Source: Methylocella sp. (GTDB lineage Bacteria; Pseudomonadota; Alphaproteobacteria; Rhizobiales; Beijerinckiaceae). Taken from it: a DNA stretch of 64,000 nucleotides. Positions 27,719-36,502 of the stretch are shown piece by piece (position 1 is the stretch's first letter; each line of letters begins with the position of its first letter). A program made the translations under genes and the position numbers. The DNA lies in contig JBBCGG010000001.1 of the NCBI GenBank assembly GCA_037200525.1, positions 1,468,501 through 1,532,500 of the forward strand, in the 5' to 3' direction. A model generated the notes under the pieces. It was not told the DNA's origin, ran no database searches, and saw nothing but the letters and a program-made list of their open reading frames with translations.

Positions 27719-28166
27719 ATTTTTTCCACGCGTCAAGCCGGAATAATGCCCACTCGATCCGCCGATCGCACGCTTTTTAAGCAAAGTGTATCTTTGTCGA
27801 ATGTCATTCATCTCTAGATGCGCTTCGTCGGTTCTCCGCGTACGACGTTTTGCGAGCTGGATAGTAGGCACCGAAATCGGCGACATTCTAGGCGCCTTGG
27901 GCGCGAGAGCGCCGGACTGGCGAGGATGCAAACGCTGCGCGGCGCGGAAATAAAGCCCCGATGCCTGCGTTTCCTTGGGTTAGATTGATTCAGAAGCTAA
28001 GGCTTCTGTCTCAGTCGTGATTGAATCGCCGGCGTCGGCTATGCGCGCACGTCGCCGATCTTTCTCAAGGCTGGGACGTGGTCGAGATCGCCATTGGTCC
28101 TATCCGGACCTTGCGTAACCATATCATCGACGAGGCAGCTCGAGCCGGCGGCGCATAATCAATGTA
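27719..28166. other. Divergent intergenic region, no recognised gene
   Basis: About 450 bases between the two divergent promoters. A short minus-strand frame (27668-27931) has no motif or ribosome site and is not called. I see no RNA gene. Confidence 0.4.
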
Positions 28167-28195
28167 TTGACATATTGTCTGACAAAAAAGAGGAT
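28167..28195 (+). promoter_or_regulatory. Promoter with operator copy 5 (dehydrogenase-UbiD2-UbiX operon)
   Basis: A perfect -35 TTGACA (28167-28172) is followed two bases later by the perfect operator TTGTCTGACAA (28175-28185), placing it inside the spacer before a weak -10. The position is 108 bases upstream of the dehydrogenase ATG and strongly suggests repression by a FadR/GntR-type regulator. Confidence 0.55.
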
Positions 28196-28302
28196 GAGTG
28201 TAGCGACCGTTTTGCGGTCGCGTCCGAGATTGGTCTGGCCGTGACGACCTAACGGGTTATAAGGCAGACGTCGTCTTTGGCGCAGCAGGGAGCCGACGAG
28301 CA

Positions 28303-29688
28303 ATGACTGCGAATGACCCGGCAGCGATTTCGATTAACCCGTTTACCGGGAGGACAATTGCGACGTTCCCCAACCAGACCGACGCGGAGGTTGAACAGAC
28401 GCTGTCCGCTACGGCCGCTGCATTCCGTGTTTGGCGGCAGACGCCAATCGCGGATCGCGCGGCTATCGTCCGCCAGATGGGGTTAACCCTGCGGACCCGC
28501 TCCGACGAATTCGCCGAAGATATAACTCGTGAGATGGGAAAGACCCTCGCCGAAGCAAGAGCCGAGGTGCAAAAGTGCGCCGATCAATGCGAGTGGTATG
28601 CAGCCAACGGACCGTCCATGTTGGCTGACAAAGCGGTCAGCGTGGAAAAAGGCGACGCCTATATTTCCTATTTGCCTCTCGGTCCGGTCCTGGGCGTGAT
28701 GCCGTGGAATTTTCCGATTTGGCAAGTGTTGCGCGCCGCGGTCCCTATCATCCTTTCCGGCAACTGCTTCGTTCTGAAACATTCTCGGAATGTCATGCGT
28801 TCGGCGTTCAATATCGAAGATGCGTGGGATCAAAGCGGACTCCCAAAAGGCCTCTTCTCAATCCTCAACATACCGCAGGACAAAGTTGCCGCGGTGCTCG
28901 CCGATCGCCGCATCGCGGCGGTCACAGTGACAGCCGGCACAAAAGCGGGCTCGGCGGTAGCCTCGCAAGCAGGCTCCCTCCTGAAGAAATCCGTTCTTGA
29001 ACTAGGAGGCTCGGATGCCTTCATTGTCTTGAAAGACGCCGACGTGGAACAGGCCGTCGCGGCCGGGATTCGGGCGCGATTTCAAAACAACGGTCAGGTC
29101 TGCATCGCGGCGAAGCGATTCATTCTAGAGAAACCGATTGCCAAGGAGTTTACCGATCGCCTCGTTGAAGGCGTGCGCGCGCTCAGGCTGGGAGACCCGA
29201 CGGAGAGCGAGACGCAGCTGGGACCGATGGCGCGCGTTGATCTTCGGACGGAGCTCCATAACCAGATCGAGTCTTCGAAAAGAGCCGGCGCGGAGATTCT
29301 TACCGGAGGGGGCTTCACGAGCGATGCCGGCTATTTTTATCGGCCGACCGTGCTTAATCATGTCGCGCCTGGGATGGCGGCGTTCGATCAGGAGACATTT
29401 GGTCCGTGCGCGGCTCTAACGGTGGTCGGCGACCTGGACCAAGCCGTTGCTCTCGCCAACCACAGCCAATACGGTCTCAGCGGCAACCTCTGGACCAAGG
29501 ATCTTGATTTGGCCGGGAAGGCTGCGCGGCGCCTCGAGACCGGAGGCGTATTCATAAACGGCTTCTCGGCATCCGATCCGCGCGTCCCGATCGGTGGCGT
29601 CAAGATGAGCGGCTACGGACGCGAACTCTCCTATTTCGGCGCCACGGAGTTCGTGAACATCCAGACCGTTTGGCGCAATCGATCCTGA
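28303..29688 (+). CDS. Succinate-semialdehyde-type aldehyde dehydrogenase
   Basis: A 461-residue ALDH: PWNFPIWQVLRAAVPIILSGNCFVLKH, the LELGGSDAFIVL loop with general-base Glu, and NNGQVCIAAKRFIL with the catalytic Cys. The N-terminus NPFTGRTIATFPNQTDAEVE and the overall length match the succinate-semialdehyde dehydrogenase (GabD/Sad) group. In this cluster it could oxidise succinic semialdehyde or a similar semialdehyde released by the enamidase step, feeding the TCA cycle (inference). It is first in a plus-strand operon with an MFS carrier, UbiD and UbiX. Confidence 0.85.
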   Translation: MTANDPAAISINPFTGRTIATFPNQTDAEVEQTLSATAAAFRVWRQTPIADRAAIVRQMGLTLRTRSDEFAEDITREMGKTLAEARAEVQKCADQCEWYAANGPSMLADKAVSVEKGDAYISYLPLGPVLGVMPWNFPIWQVLRAAVPIILSGNCFVLKHSRNVMRSAFNIEDAWDQSGLPKGLFSILNIPQDKVAAVLADRRIAAVTVTAGTKAGSAVASQAGSLLKKSVLELGGSDAFIVLKDADVEQAVAAGIRARFQNNGQVCIAAKRFILEKPIAKEFTDRLVEGVRALRLGDPTESETQLGPMARVDLRTELHNQIESSKRAGAEILTGGGFTSDAGYFYRPTVLNHVAPGMAAFDQETFGPCAALTVVGDLDQAVALANHSQYGLSGNLWTKDLDLAGKAARRLETGGVFINGFSASDPRVPIGGVKMSGYGRELSYFGATEFVNIQTVWRNRS

Positions 29689-29828
29689 CAAAACCATCTT
29701 CCGCTAGGCCGGGCGTGTCGCGCTTTGCTTGGACGGATGCTGTTGTGCCCAAAGTGGAACGCCTTTTGCTGGAGATCTGCCTCCTGTCAAGCCGATCGAA
29801 GCGGGAGCACACACCCACGGAGGGCGCG

Positions 29829-31139
29829 ATGTCTGATGGCACAAAATGGGTTTGGTTATCGCAGTTCGCCATGGAGGCGGCCCCGCGGGGCTTATGGGTC
29901 GTGTTCGCCGCCGCTCTCGGAGTCGGGATTGGTCTTTTGGGACTTCCCTTTTTAACGATCGGGCTTTTTATGGGCCCGCTTCATGCAGACTTTGGCTGGT
30001 CCAGGGTGCAAGTATCCGGAGCATCCGTTTGCATAAATGTCGCAACCCTTTTTGCCTCTCCTTTCATCGGCCGTCTATGCGACCGGGTCGGCGTTCGTCC
30101 TGTGGCGATCGGATCGCTCATCGCCTTATGCCTTGGCTTTCTTGCGCTGGCCGCCATGAATGGATCTATCATCGTTTACTACGCCTTGTGGTTGGCGCTC
30201 TCAGTGGGTTCGGTCGGAACCAGCGGGATTGTCTGGACGCGCGCAATCGGGACGCTGTTCGATAAGAATCGCGGGTTTGCTTTGGGCTTGACTCTGACTG
30301 GGACGGCTTTCGCGGCTTTGCTAGGGCCGTTGGCGCTCGGACCCGTCATCGGTTCTTTTGGCTGGCGCGGAGGTTACCTCGGGTTGGCTGCAATTACGGC
30401 CATCGCTATCCCAGTCACTCATTTCTTCTTTTTTGAGAGGCGACCTAAAGAAGAGACTGCCGGCAAGGGCGACGGGCTGACCGAAGTTGGTTCGCTCCTC
30501 GGCCTTACCAGACAAGAGGCGTTTAAAACTGCAAGCTTCTGGAAGATGGGCGCAGGCCTCTTCCTCGTTGTGCTAGGCATGGGCTCGTTCCTTGTTCATT
30601 TCGTCCCATTAGCGGTGGATGCAGGCGTTAAAATCCAGACAGCGACGCGCTTCTTTTCCATTATAGGCCTGTCGATGCTTGTAGGCCGACTATTTATTGG
30701 CAGGTTGCTTGACCGCTTCCACGCGGCGTATGTTGCCGCCGCCGCCCTTTGCTTTCCGGCGCTGGCGTGCTGGATGCTTATCGGAGCGGGTCCCAGCTGG
30801 ACGCTCTTTGCCCTCGCCGCCGCAATCATCGGGTTCTGCGCGGGAGCGGAAATCGATCTGATCGCCTATCTCGTATCACGCTATTTTGGCATGCGGGCCT
30901 ATGGCGAAATATACGGCTGTCAAATGGCCTTCTTCGCTGCCGGCAGCGGTATCGGCGGAATGCTCACAGGATACATACACGACACCTGCGGCTCGTACGA
31001 TCCTGCTTTACGCGGCGGCATATTCGTCTTCATCGCTGGAGCGTGCATCATCGGATCGATGGGGTCTTTGCCGGTGTTCGGTCACAAGACGCCGGATCCG
31101 ATCTCAGAGTCGCTCTCCTTATCACGATCGACCACTTAA
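29829..31139 (+). CDS. MFS transporter (oxalate/monocarboxylate-like)
   Basis: A 436-residue, 12-helix MFS protein starting MSDGTKWVWLSQFAMEAAPRGLW. It has GRLCDRVGVRPV between helices 2 and 3 and a repeated GRLLDRF in the second half, as in monocarboxylate/oxalate-type carriers. It is only distantly similar to the other two MFS carriers here. ATG 29829 follows GGAGGG; the extension upstream to 29670 overlaps the dehydrogenase gene and is rejected. It probably moves the aromatic acid or a product. Confidence 0.82.
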   Translation: MSDGTKWVWLSQFAMEAAPRGLWVVFAAALGVGIGLLGLPFLTIGLFMGPLHADFGWSRVQVSGASVCINVATLFASPFIGRLCDRVGVRPVAIGSLIALCLGFLALAAMNGSIIVYYALWLALSVGSVGTSGIVWTRAIGTLFDKNRGFALGLTLTGTAFAALLGPLALGPVIGSFGWRGGYLGLAAITAIAIPVTHFFFFERRPKEETAGKGDGLTEVGSLLGLTRQEAFKTASFWKMGAGLFLVVLGMGSFLVHFVPLAVDAGVKIQTATRFFSIIGLSMLVGRLFIGRLLDRFHAAYVAAAALCFPALACWMLIGAGPSWTLFALAAAIIGFCAGAEIDLIAYLVSRYFGMRAYGEIYGCQMAFFAAGSGIGGMLTGYIHDTCGSYDPALRGGIFVFIAGACIIGSMGSLPVFGHKTPDPISESLSLSRSTT

Positions 31140-31181
31140 AAGGGGCGCCGCACCGTTGACGAATGGCATTGTCGAGGAAAA

Positions 31182-32606
31182 ATGAAGGTAAATTATCGAG
31201 ACCTCCGCGAATTTATCGACCTCGTCGACAGCATCGGCGGATTGCGGCGCATCTCGGGCGCAGGAGCCGCACGCGAGATCGGCGGCATAACAGAGGTAGC
31301 GGCGGGTCTCCCGCAATGTCCTGCACTCCTTTTCGACGATATCCCTGGCTTCGCGAGCGGCTTTCGCGTGTTCTCAAACGCGACGGTGAACGCACAAAGG
31401 GCAGCCTTGGCCTTGGGGTTTGATCCGGATACGCCCGCGCTTGAGGCCTTAAAACTCTGGAAGGAGAGGCGGGCAGGCCTAAAGGCGATCCCGCCTGTGT
31501 TCGTGACCGATGCCGCCTTCATGGAAAACAGCCTTTCCGGCTCCGATGTCGATCTTGGCAGGTTTCCCGCGCCGCATTGGCACAAAGAGGATGGAGGTCC
31601 GTACATCGGTTCTGGCAGCCTTGTGATCACGCGCGACCCAGATGAGGATTGGGTCAACGCCTCCATTTACCGCGTGCAGGTCCACTCAAAGAATCGCGTT
31701 ACGATCCAATTCGATCATTCGGGGCGTCATGGGTCGATGATCGCCAAAAAATACTGGGACAAGGGCGTGCCGTGCCCCGTGGCGATCGTTAACGGAGAAG
31801 ACCCCGCTCTTTTTATCGCAGGATTCGAATACCTTCCCGTCGGCCATAGCGAATATGATTTCGCTGGAGCCATTAAAGGCTTTCCTGTCGAGGTCGTTAA
31901 AGGATCTGTGACAGGGCTGCCGATTCCCTCACGCGCGGAAATCATCCTTGAAGGCTACCTGCTGCCCTTCCCGGCAACGAATCTTCCCGAGGGCCCCTTT
32001 GGCGAATTTACCGGCTACTATGCCGCCGACCAAAGGCCGGCTCCGGTGATGGAGGTAACGGCGGTCCATTACCGGAGCAACCCAATCCTTTTCGGCTCGC
32101 CGCCTATGAAGCCGCCTCGGTTCCATTTCGGATTACCCTTTCGCGCCGCGAGCATGTGGCGCGACCTGGAGTCGCTTGGCGTAACAGACGTGACAGGTGT
32201 CTGGCAGCATGTATCTCAGCTCATGACAGTCGTTGCGCTTAAGCAACGTTACGCCGGACATGCAAAACGCGCGGCCTTGATTGCGACCGCCAACAATTAT
32301 ATGGCTCGGATTGTCGTAGTAGTCGACGATGACATTGATCCGTCGAACCTGGCTGACGTCATGTGGGCGGTAACGACGCGGTCCGAACCTTCGGAATCAG
32401 TCGACATCATTCGTAATGGTTGGAGTTCTGCTTTAGATCCTCGCCTCACTCCTGAGGCGAGGCAGTTGGGGGCAACTTCGAACTCGAAGATGATCATCGA
32501 CGCGTGTAAGCCGTTTCACGCCGCCGCGGATTATCCCCGCACTACTGCCCTGTCTCACGCAGAGGCGCGCGCGATAGAGGCAAAATGGGGAGCCGCGCTG
32601 ATATAA
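31182..32606 (+). CDS. UbiD-family decarboxylase
   Basis: A 474-residue UbiD enzyme of standard length. NASIYRVQVHSKNRVTIQFD forms the prenyl-FMN/metal site region, LPEGPFGEFTGYYA carries the catalytic Glu, and VVVDDDIDPSNLADVMWAV is the conserved acidic loop. GAGGAAAA precedes ATG 31182. The class includes decarboxylases of hydroxybenzoates, pyrrole-2-carboxylate and furoate. UbiX, which makes its cofactor, is 60 bases downstream. It is likely the entry decarboxylation of the catabolic pathway. Confidence 0.9.
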   Translation: MKVNYRDLREFIDLVDSIGGLRRISGAGAAREIGGITEVAAGLPQCPALLFDDIPGFASGFRVFSNATVNAQRAALALGFDPDTPALEALKLWKERRAGLKAIPPVFVTDAAFMENSLSGSDVDLGRFPAPHWHKEDGGPYIGSGSLVITRDPDEDWVNASIYRVQVHSKNRVTIQFDHSGRHGSMIAKKYWDKGVPCPVAIVNGEDPALFIAGFEYLPVGHSEYDFAGAIKGFPVEVVKGSVTGLPIPSRAEIILEGYLLPFPATNLPEGPFGEFTGYYAADQRPAPVMEVTAVHYRSNPILFGSPPMKPPRFHFGLPFRAASMWRDLESLGVTDVTGVWQHVSQLMTVVALKQRYAGHAKRAALIATANNYMARIVVVVDDDIDPSNLADVMWAVTTRSEPSESVDIIRNGWSSALDPRLTPEARQLGATSNSKMIIDACKPFHAAADYPRTTALSHAEARAIEAKWGAALI

Positions 32607-32666
32607 TTGGCCCTTAGCGGCGCCTCCTTTTTAAATATTCACGGTCACGCACATGAATGAACGCTG

Positions 32667-33275
32667 ATGAACATCGAACCAAAGTCTGCGAACCTTATCG
32701 TCGCGCTTACGGGAGCTAGCGGATCGATCTTCTGCGTCCGCCTCTTACAGGCTTTGAAGGAGACCGAAGTCCGTACGCACTTGGTGATGAGCAAGTGGGG
32801 CATCCAAACGCTTAAATACGAGACCTCATTCTCCGCCGCATCACTGCGGCGGCTCGCTGATGAGAACTATTCCGACACCGACCTTGGCGCGCCCATCTCA
32901 AGCGGGTCATTTCTAACGATGGGGATGGTTGTCGTGCCATGCTCCGCAAAAAGTCTCGGCTCTATCGCTTACGGACATGGGAGCGGCTTGATCCAGCGCG
33001 CCGCCGACGTTGTCTTGAAAGAGCGACGCAGGCTAGTTCTGGCGGTTCGCGAAACTCCGCTGAGCGACATACATCTGGAGAACATGTTGAAGCTCTCCCG
33101 CATGGGCGCCGTGATCTGCCCGCCTGTTCCGGCTTTCTACACTATGCCTAAGACAATCGATGACATCATCGACCAGACTGTAGGAAGGATCATCGATCAA
33201 TTCGGCATTCACCTTCCTTCAGCAACCCGATGGGCAGGCGTGCCGCCGAAAGTTCTCGATAATTGCGAAAGCTGA
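32667..33275 (+). CDS. ubiX: UbiX flavin prenyltransferase
   Basis: A 202-residue UbiX/Pad1-type protein: LIVALTGASGSIFCVRLLQAL (FMN phosphate loop), PCSAKSLGSIAYGHGSGLIQRAADVVLKERRRLVLAVRETPLSDIHLENMLKLSRMGA and PAFYTMPKTIDDIIDQTVGRI, all diagnostic. It makes prenylated FMN from FMN and dimethylallyl phosphate for the two UbiD enzymes of the cluster. The family is usually called UbiX or Pad1; here it is probably dedicated to catabolism rather than ubiquinone synthesis. Confidence 0.92.
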   Translation: MNIEPKSANLIVALTGASGSIFCVRLLQALKETEVRTHLVMSKWGIQTLKYETSFSAASLRRLADENYSDTDLGAPISSGSFLTMGMVVVPCSAKSLGSIAYGHGSGLIQRAADVVLKERRRLVLAVRETPLSDIHLENMLKLSRMGAVICPPVPAFYTMPKTIDDIIDQTVGRIIDQFGIHLPSATRWAGVPPKVLDNCES

Positions 33276-33320
33276 CGTCGTTCCCTTCTAGCTGACGGCA
33301 GATGTCTGGCGTTTGAAGCA

Positions 33321-34007
33321 TCAGGCGGCGGGAGGCCTTTTAGTTCGCTCTTCAGTCGAATAGGCTTTGGTCGCCGCTTCGCTGGCGCAGCGAACGTGCG
33401 CGATAGCCGCCGCTCTAGCGGCTTCGGCGTCATGCGCCGAGACGGCCTTCAATATTGCGCGCATCTCCTTACTGCTCTTTTGCGCTCGACCCGGCAGAGA
33501 CATGGATTTGAAGCGTAAGAAGGTTATTCGCGCGAGAAGCACGTCCAGCATTTCATGTATGATCAGGTTCCCGCAACCTGACAGCATCTGCTCGTAGAAT
33601 TGCCGCGTAGCCTCGAGCTGCTGGGTTCGATCGCCGTCCTTGACCGCGGCGTCAAACGCCTCCAGCGCGTGACGCATATGAGCGATGGCGGACGTCGGGG
33701 CGCACTCAGCGAATAAAGCCGCCGCCTCGCCTTCAAGCAGAGCCCGGACGCCATAGATCTCTCGCGCTTGTTCGATCGTCAAAACCGGGATCACCGGCCC
33801 CTTGTTGGGTACGATCGTCACGAGCCGCTCCGCCTCAAGACTTCGCAAGGCCTCACGAACCGAAGGGCGGCTGATCCCAAGGCGGTTGCACAGCTCCGAC
33901 TCCACGAGGCGATCCCCAGGCTGGAACACTCCCGAGATAATCGCTTCCCGTAGCTTACGAACAGCCAGCCCCTGCACGCTCTGGGGCGAGACCTTGAGAT
34001 CCATCAT
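33321..34007 (-). CDS. GntR family (FadR/FCD) transcriptional regulator
   Basis: A 228-residue regulator with an N-terminal winged helix (LREAIISGVFQPGDRLVESELCNRLGISRPSVREALRSLEAERLV, roughly residues 18-62) and a C-terminal all-helical FCD ligand-binding domain. This subfamily binds short palindromes of the form TNGTNNNACNA and usually senses small carboxylates. TTGTCNGACAA sites around it fit that rule. It is encoded between the UbiX and AA_synth copy 2 genes, so it is the obvious candidate for control of the whole cluster. Confidence 0.88.
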   Translation of the reverse strand: MMDLKVSPQSVQGLAVRKLREAIISGVFQPGDRLVESELCNRLGISRPSVREALRSLEAERLVTIVPNKGPVIPVLTIEQAREIYGVRALLEGEAAALFAECAPTSAIAHMRHALEAFDAAVKDGDRTQQLEATRQFYEQMLSGCGNLIIHEMLDVLLARITFLRFKSMSLPGRAQKSSKEMRAILKAVSAHDAEAARAAAIAHVRCASEAATKAYSTEERTKRPPAA

Positions 34008-34060
34008 AGCTCCGGATTCGGCTCAATTGACGCTTTTTAATGATTCGGGTCCACCGAACA

Positions 34061-34076
34061 ACGATTCTAAAATCGT
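34061..34076. promoter_or_regulatory. Palindrome upstream of GntR gene
   Basis: ACGATT-CTAA-AATCGT is a perfect 6-bp inverted repeat 54 bases upstream of the GntR start, 14/16 identical to the palindrome at 27703-27718. It could be an autoregulatory site or the site of a second factor. Confidence 0.4.
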
Positions 34077-34214
34077 GATTGCTCGGAAAGCCGCTTTCGG
34101 CGACGCATTTTACACGCAGTCGTGCGCTTCGGCGAGTCGAAAGCCTCCTTCCGCACAAGATAGCCTACGGACGGAGTCCTTTGCAGCGCCGGATTGAGCA
34201 GGTCGCCCCCTGAG

Positions 34215-34248
34215 CCTCGCTCACTGGCATAGCTGCTGGTGAGCGAGG
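34215..34248. repeat. Hairpin with 10-bp perfect arms
   Basis: CCTCGCTCAC (34215-34224) and GTGAGCGAGG (34239-34248) are exact inverted repeats with a 14-base loop in the gap between the GntR gene and AA_synth copy 2. No T-run follows, so it is not a classic terminator. Confidence 0.45.
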
Positions 34249-34383
34249 GCGCTTCGCGTTTCCGGCTCACGAGGCGTGCGCTTATCCGCGACGCCAACCG
34301 TTAGAAATGTCCACCGACATTCCCGCGAGAGACCGTTTTGGCAAGCAGGATCGCGTTTTCACGAATTTGAATGGCTCTTACCA

Positions 34384-34402
34384 TTGACGGAATGTCTTAC
34401 AA
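34384..34402 (+). promoter_or_regulatory. -35 and operator copy 6 (AA_synth copy 2 promoter)
   Basis: TTGACG (34384-34389) is followed two bases later by ATGTCTTACAA (34392-34402), a variant of the shared operator in the same -35-adjacent position as at 28167-28185. It lies 50 bases upstream of the AA_synth copy 2 start. Confidence 0.5.
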
Positions 34403-34452
34403 TATGAAAGTTTGATCTATCGACCAACGTCTTCATGTGAGTGGTTTTTGGG

Positions 34453-35028
34453 ATGGATATCAAAATTCGCAGGGTTACGACGCTCGTGGAGGAGCATTTT
34501 TTTGAAGCCGGCCGGAAGGCTGATACGCCGATTCGAAAGGTTGCGGCGGTTATCGTCATCGAGAACCCGTATGCAGGTCGTTATGTGGAAGATCTTTCCC
34601 CTTTGACGGAAGCAAGCGCGCAACTTGGCCGTCAAATGGCTGCGCAGGCTGTGGCGCCCCTCAATGGGGCCTCCGTGGAAAGCTATGGAAAAGCCGGACT
34701 CGTCGGAATGTCTGGGGAGACCGAGCACGCAAATGCCTTGCTTACCACTATCTTTGCTATCCCTTTTCGCGAAGCCATTGGCGGCGGGGACGCATGGATC
34801 TCCTCGGTGACAAAAGTGGCCGCGCCGGGCGCGCTCATCGACGTGCCAATGAACTCCAAGGACGAAATTTACATCCGCTCGCACTATAATACGATGAGCC
34901 TTGTGTTGCCTGATGCGCCGATGCCCGATGAAATCGCCCTCATCTTCTGCTTGGCGACCCGGGGGCGTCTGAATGCGCGCGTCGGCGGCCTAACCCTTGC
35001 AGAAGTAAAGAAGCGGCAGGCTCAATAG
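34453..35028 (+). CDS. AA_synth (DUF1185) family protein, copy 2
   Basis: A 191-residue paralogue of the protein at 27005-27580. It has RRVTTLVEEHFFEAG, VIENPYAGRYVEDL, ESYGKAGLVGMSGETEH, PFREAIGGGDAWISSVTKVAAPGALIDVP and ATRGRLNARVGGL. The start at ATG 34453 matches the usual family N-terminus; a GTG at 34441 is also in frame. It is followed by an MFS paralogue, mirroring the AA_synth plus MFS content of the other operon. The function of the family is not established. Confidence 0.82.
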   Translation: MDIKIRRVTTLVEEHFFEAGRKADTPIRKVAAVIVIENPYAGRYVEDLSPLTEASAQLGRQMAAQAVAPLNGASVESYGKAGLVGMSGETEHANALLTTIFAIPFREAIGGGDAWISSVTKVAAPGALIDVPMNSKDEIYIRSHYNTMSLVLPDAPMPDEIALIFCLATRGRLNARVGGLTLAEVKKRQAQ

Positions 35029-35144
35029 ATTCGGGAACTTGGGGCGAGCCCAAATCGCAACGGCGAGGATGCGGAACACGAGGCTCGCCCAAGGTAATGC
35101 CAGCGTTTCCCAAACAGATCCACTGAGCAGAGGCGCTATGTCCA

Positions 35145-36410
35145 TTGTCTGACCCCAATATCGCTTTGGATCTGCCGGTCAAGCCTGCTGACCCGGTGCA
35201 GGCCTATAGCCGTCGACGGTGGCTTGTCGTCGCCGTCCTATTTTTGGCGGTTATCGCGGCCTTCTTCGACCGCATCAGCGTGGCGGTCCTTTTCACTGAC
35301 GTTGATTTTCAGAATGCGGCCGGAACCGGGTTCGATCCAACCCGCCTCAGCCTTTTGATGACGGTCTTCATCTTTGCATATGGCGTCTCGGGCGTCCTAC
35401 TCAGTTTCATGGGCGACCTTTATGGCCCCCGGCGTTGCCTGGCGGTTGGAACCGTCGTCTGGGGAGTTTCTGTGGCGTTGATGGGGGCCGCTACCGGCCT
35501 CGCCAATATGCTTATCTGCCGCTTGCTGCTGGGCATTGCCGAAGGGCCGCAGTTCTCCCTCACCAACTCGGTCGTCAAGCGTTGGTTTCCGCCCAAGGAG
35601 CAAGCGCGAGCCAACTCCATCTGGATGATGGGTAGTCCGCTCGGCTCCGCCATCGGATTTCCGGTTATTATATGCATCGTTTCCAACTTCGGCTGGCGCA
35701 TCGCCTTCTACGTCCTGGCCGCTTTCAACCTTCTTGTCGTGCTGCCTGCAATCCTATTGATCATTCGCGATCGTCCGCCGGGATTGCATCGCGCCGAGCC
35801 TCAAGCCTTCCCTTCCAAATCAGGCTCCTACTTGGCGAACGTCGGCAGCTTTTTGCGCGACAAGCGCTTCTGGCTCCTTGTCATCTTTAACTCGGCCGCG
35901 CTGATTTATTTGTGGGGACTGAACAGCTGGCTGCCGAGCTACCTCGTGAAGGCGCGCCATCTAAACCCCTACCAGACGGGTATATTCTCGTCGTTGCCTT
36001 TCCTCTTCATGTTTCTCGGCGAGGTGACTGGGGCAACAGTCTCTGACATGATTGGACGCCGCGCGATTGTTTGTTTCCTTGCGCTGCTCTTGGCGGGCGT
36101 CGGCATGTACCTGGTCTCCATTATCCCGAACGCAGAGGGGGCCGGATGGATGATAGCCGCGAGCGCGTTCTGTTGGGGATGCGGATTGCCGCCGCTCTTC
36201 GCTCTTGGCGCGCAGATCATCCCGGCGCGGTCGCTGCACGCTGGCGTCGGCGCTTACAACGGAATCGGGAACATCGTCGGCGCCTTTTCCCCTTTGATCA
36301 TGGGGCTGCTCATTTCCCGAACCGGAGCCTTCGACGCCGGAATCATGTTTCTTGTCGGCGCCGCCGCGCTGGGTTCGTTGGCGATGCTCCCCCTCTTGCG
36401 GCGATATTGA
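35145..36410 (+). CDS. MFS transporter, anion:cation symporter-like (copy 2)
   Basis: A 421-residue MFS carrier clearly paralogous to that at 23165-24463: FFDRISVAVLFTD, GPRRCLAVGT, EGPQFSLTNSVVKRWFPPKEQARANSIWMMGSPLGSAIGFP. It is likely an importer of an organic anion. The start appears to be TTG 35145 (MSDPNIALDLPVKP); an ATG at 35138 is out of frame and meets a stop after four codons. Ribosome-site support is weak, so initiation may depend on the upstream AA_synth message. Confidence 0.82.
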   Translation: MSDPNIALDLPVKPADPVQAYSRRRWLVVAVLFLAVIAAFFDRISVAVLFTDVDFQNAAGTGFDPTRLSLLMTVFIFAYGVSGVLLSFMGDLYGPRRCLAVGTVVWGVSVALMGAATGLANMLICRLLLGIAEGPQFSLTNSVVKRWFPPKEQARANSIWMMGSPLGSAIGFPVIICIVSNFGWRIAFYVLAAFNLLVVLPAILLIIRDRPPGLHRAEPQAFPSKSGSYLANVGSFLRDKRFWLLVIFNSAALIYLWGLNSWLPSYLVKARHLNPYQTGIFSSLPFLFMFLGEVTGATVSDMIGRRAIVCFLALLLAGVGMYLVSIIPNAEGAGWMIAASAFCWGCGLPPLFALGAQIIPARSLHAGVGAYNGIGNIVGAFSPLIMGLLISRTGAFDAGIMFLVGAAALGSLAMLPLLRRY

Positions 36411-36502
36411 GGGATATAGAAACGCAAGCGGCGAAGCGTTGCTCTTAGAGAAACGTTCACGGTCGCTCTCGTTCAACGGCCGCATGGTTGGGCGGCTGCT
36501 CG

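Noticed and set aside
27668-27931. Minus-strand frame of 87 residues in the divergent control region
   Set aside because: No motif, no ribosome site, and it covers the operator sites.
35138-35152. ATG at 35138 as start of the second ACS-type MFS gene
   Set aside because: It is out of frame and reaches TGA after four codons; the TTG at 35145 leads into the conserved protein.
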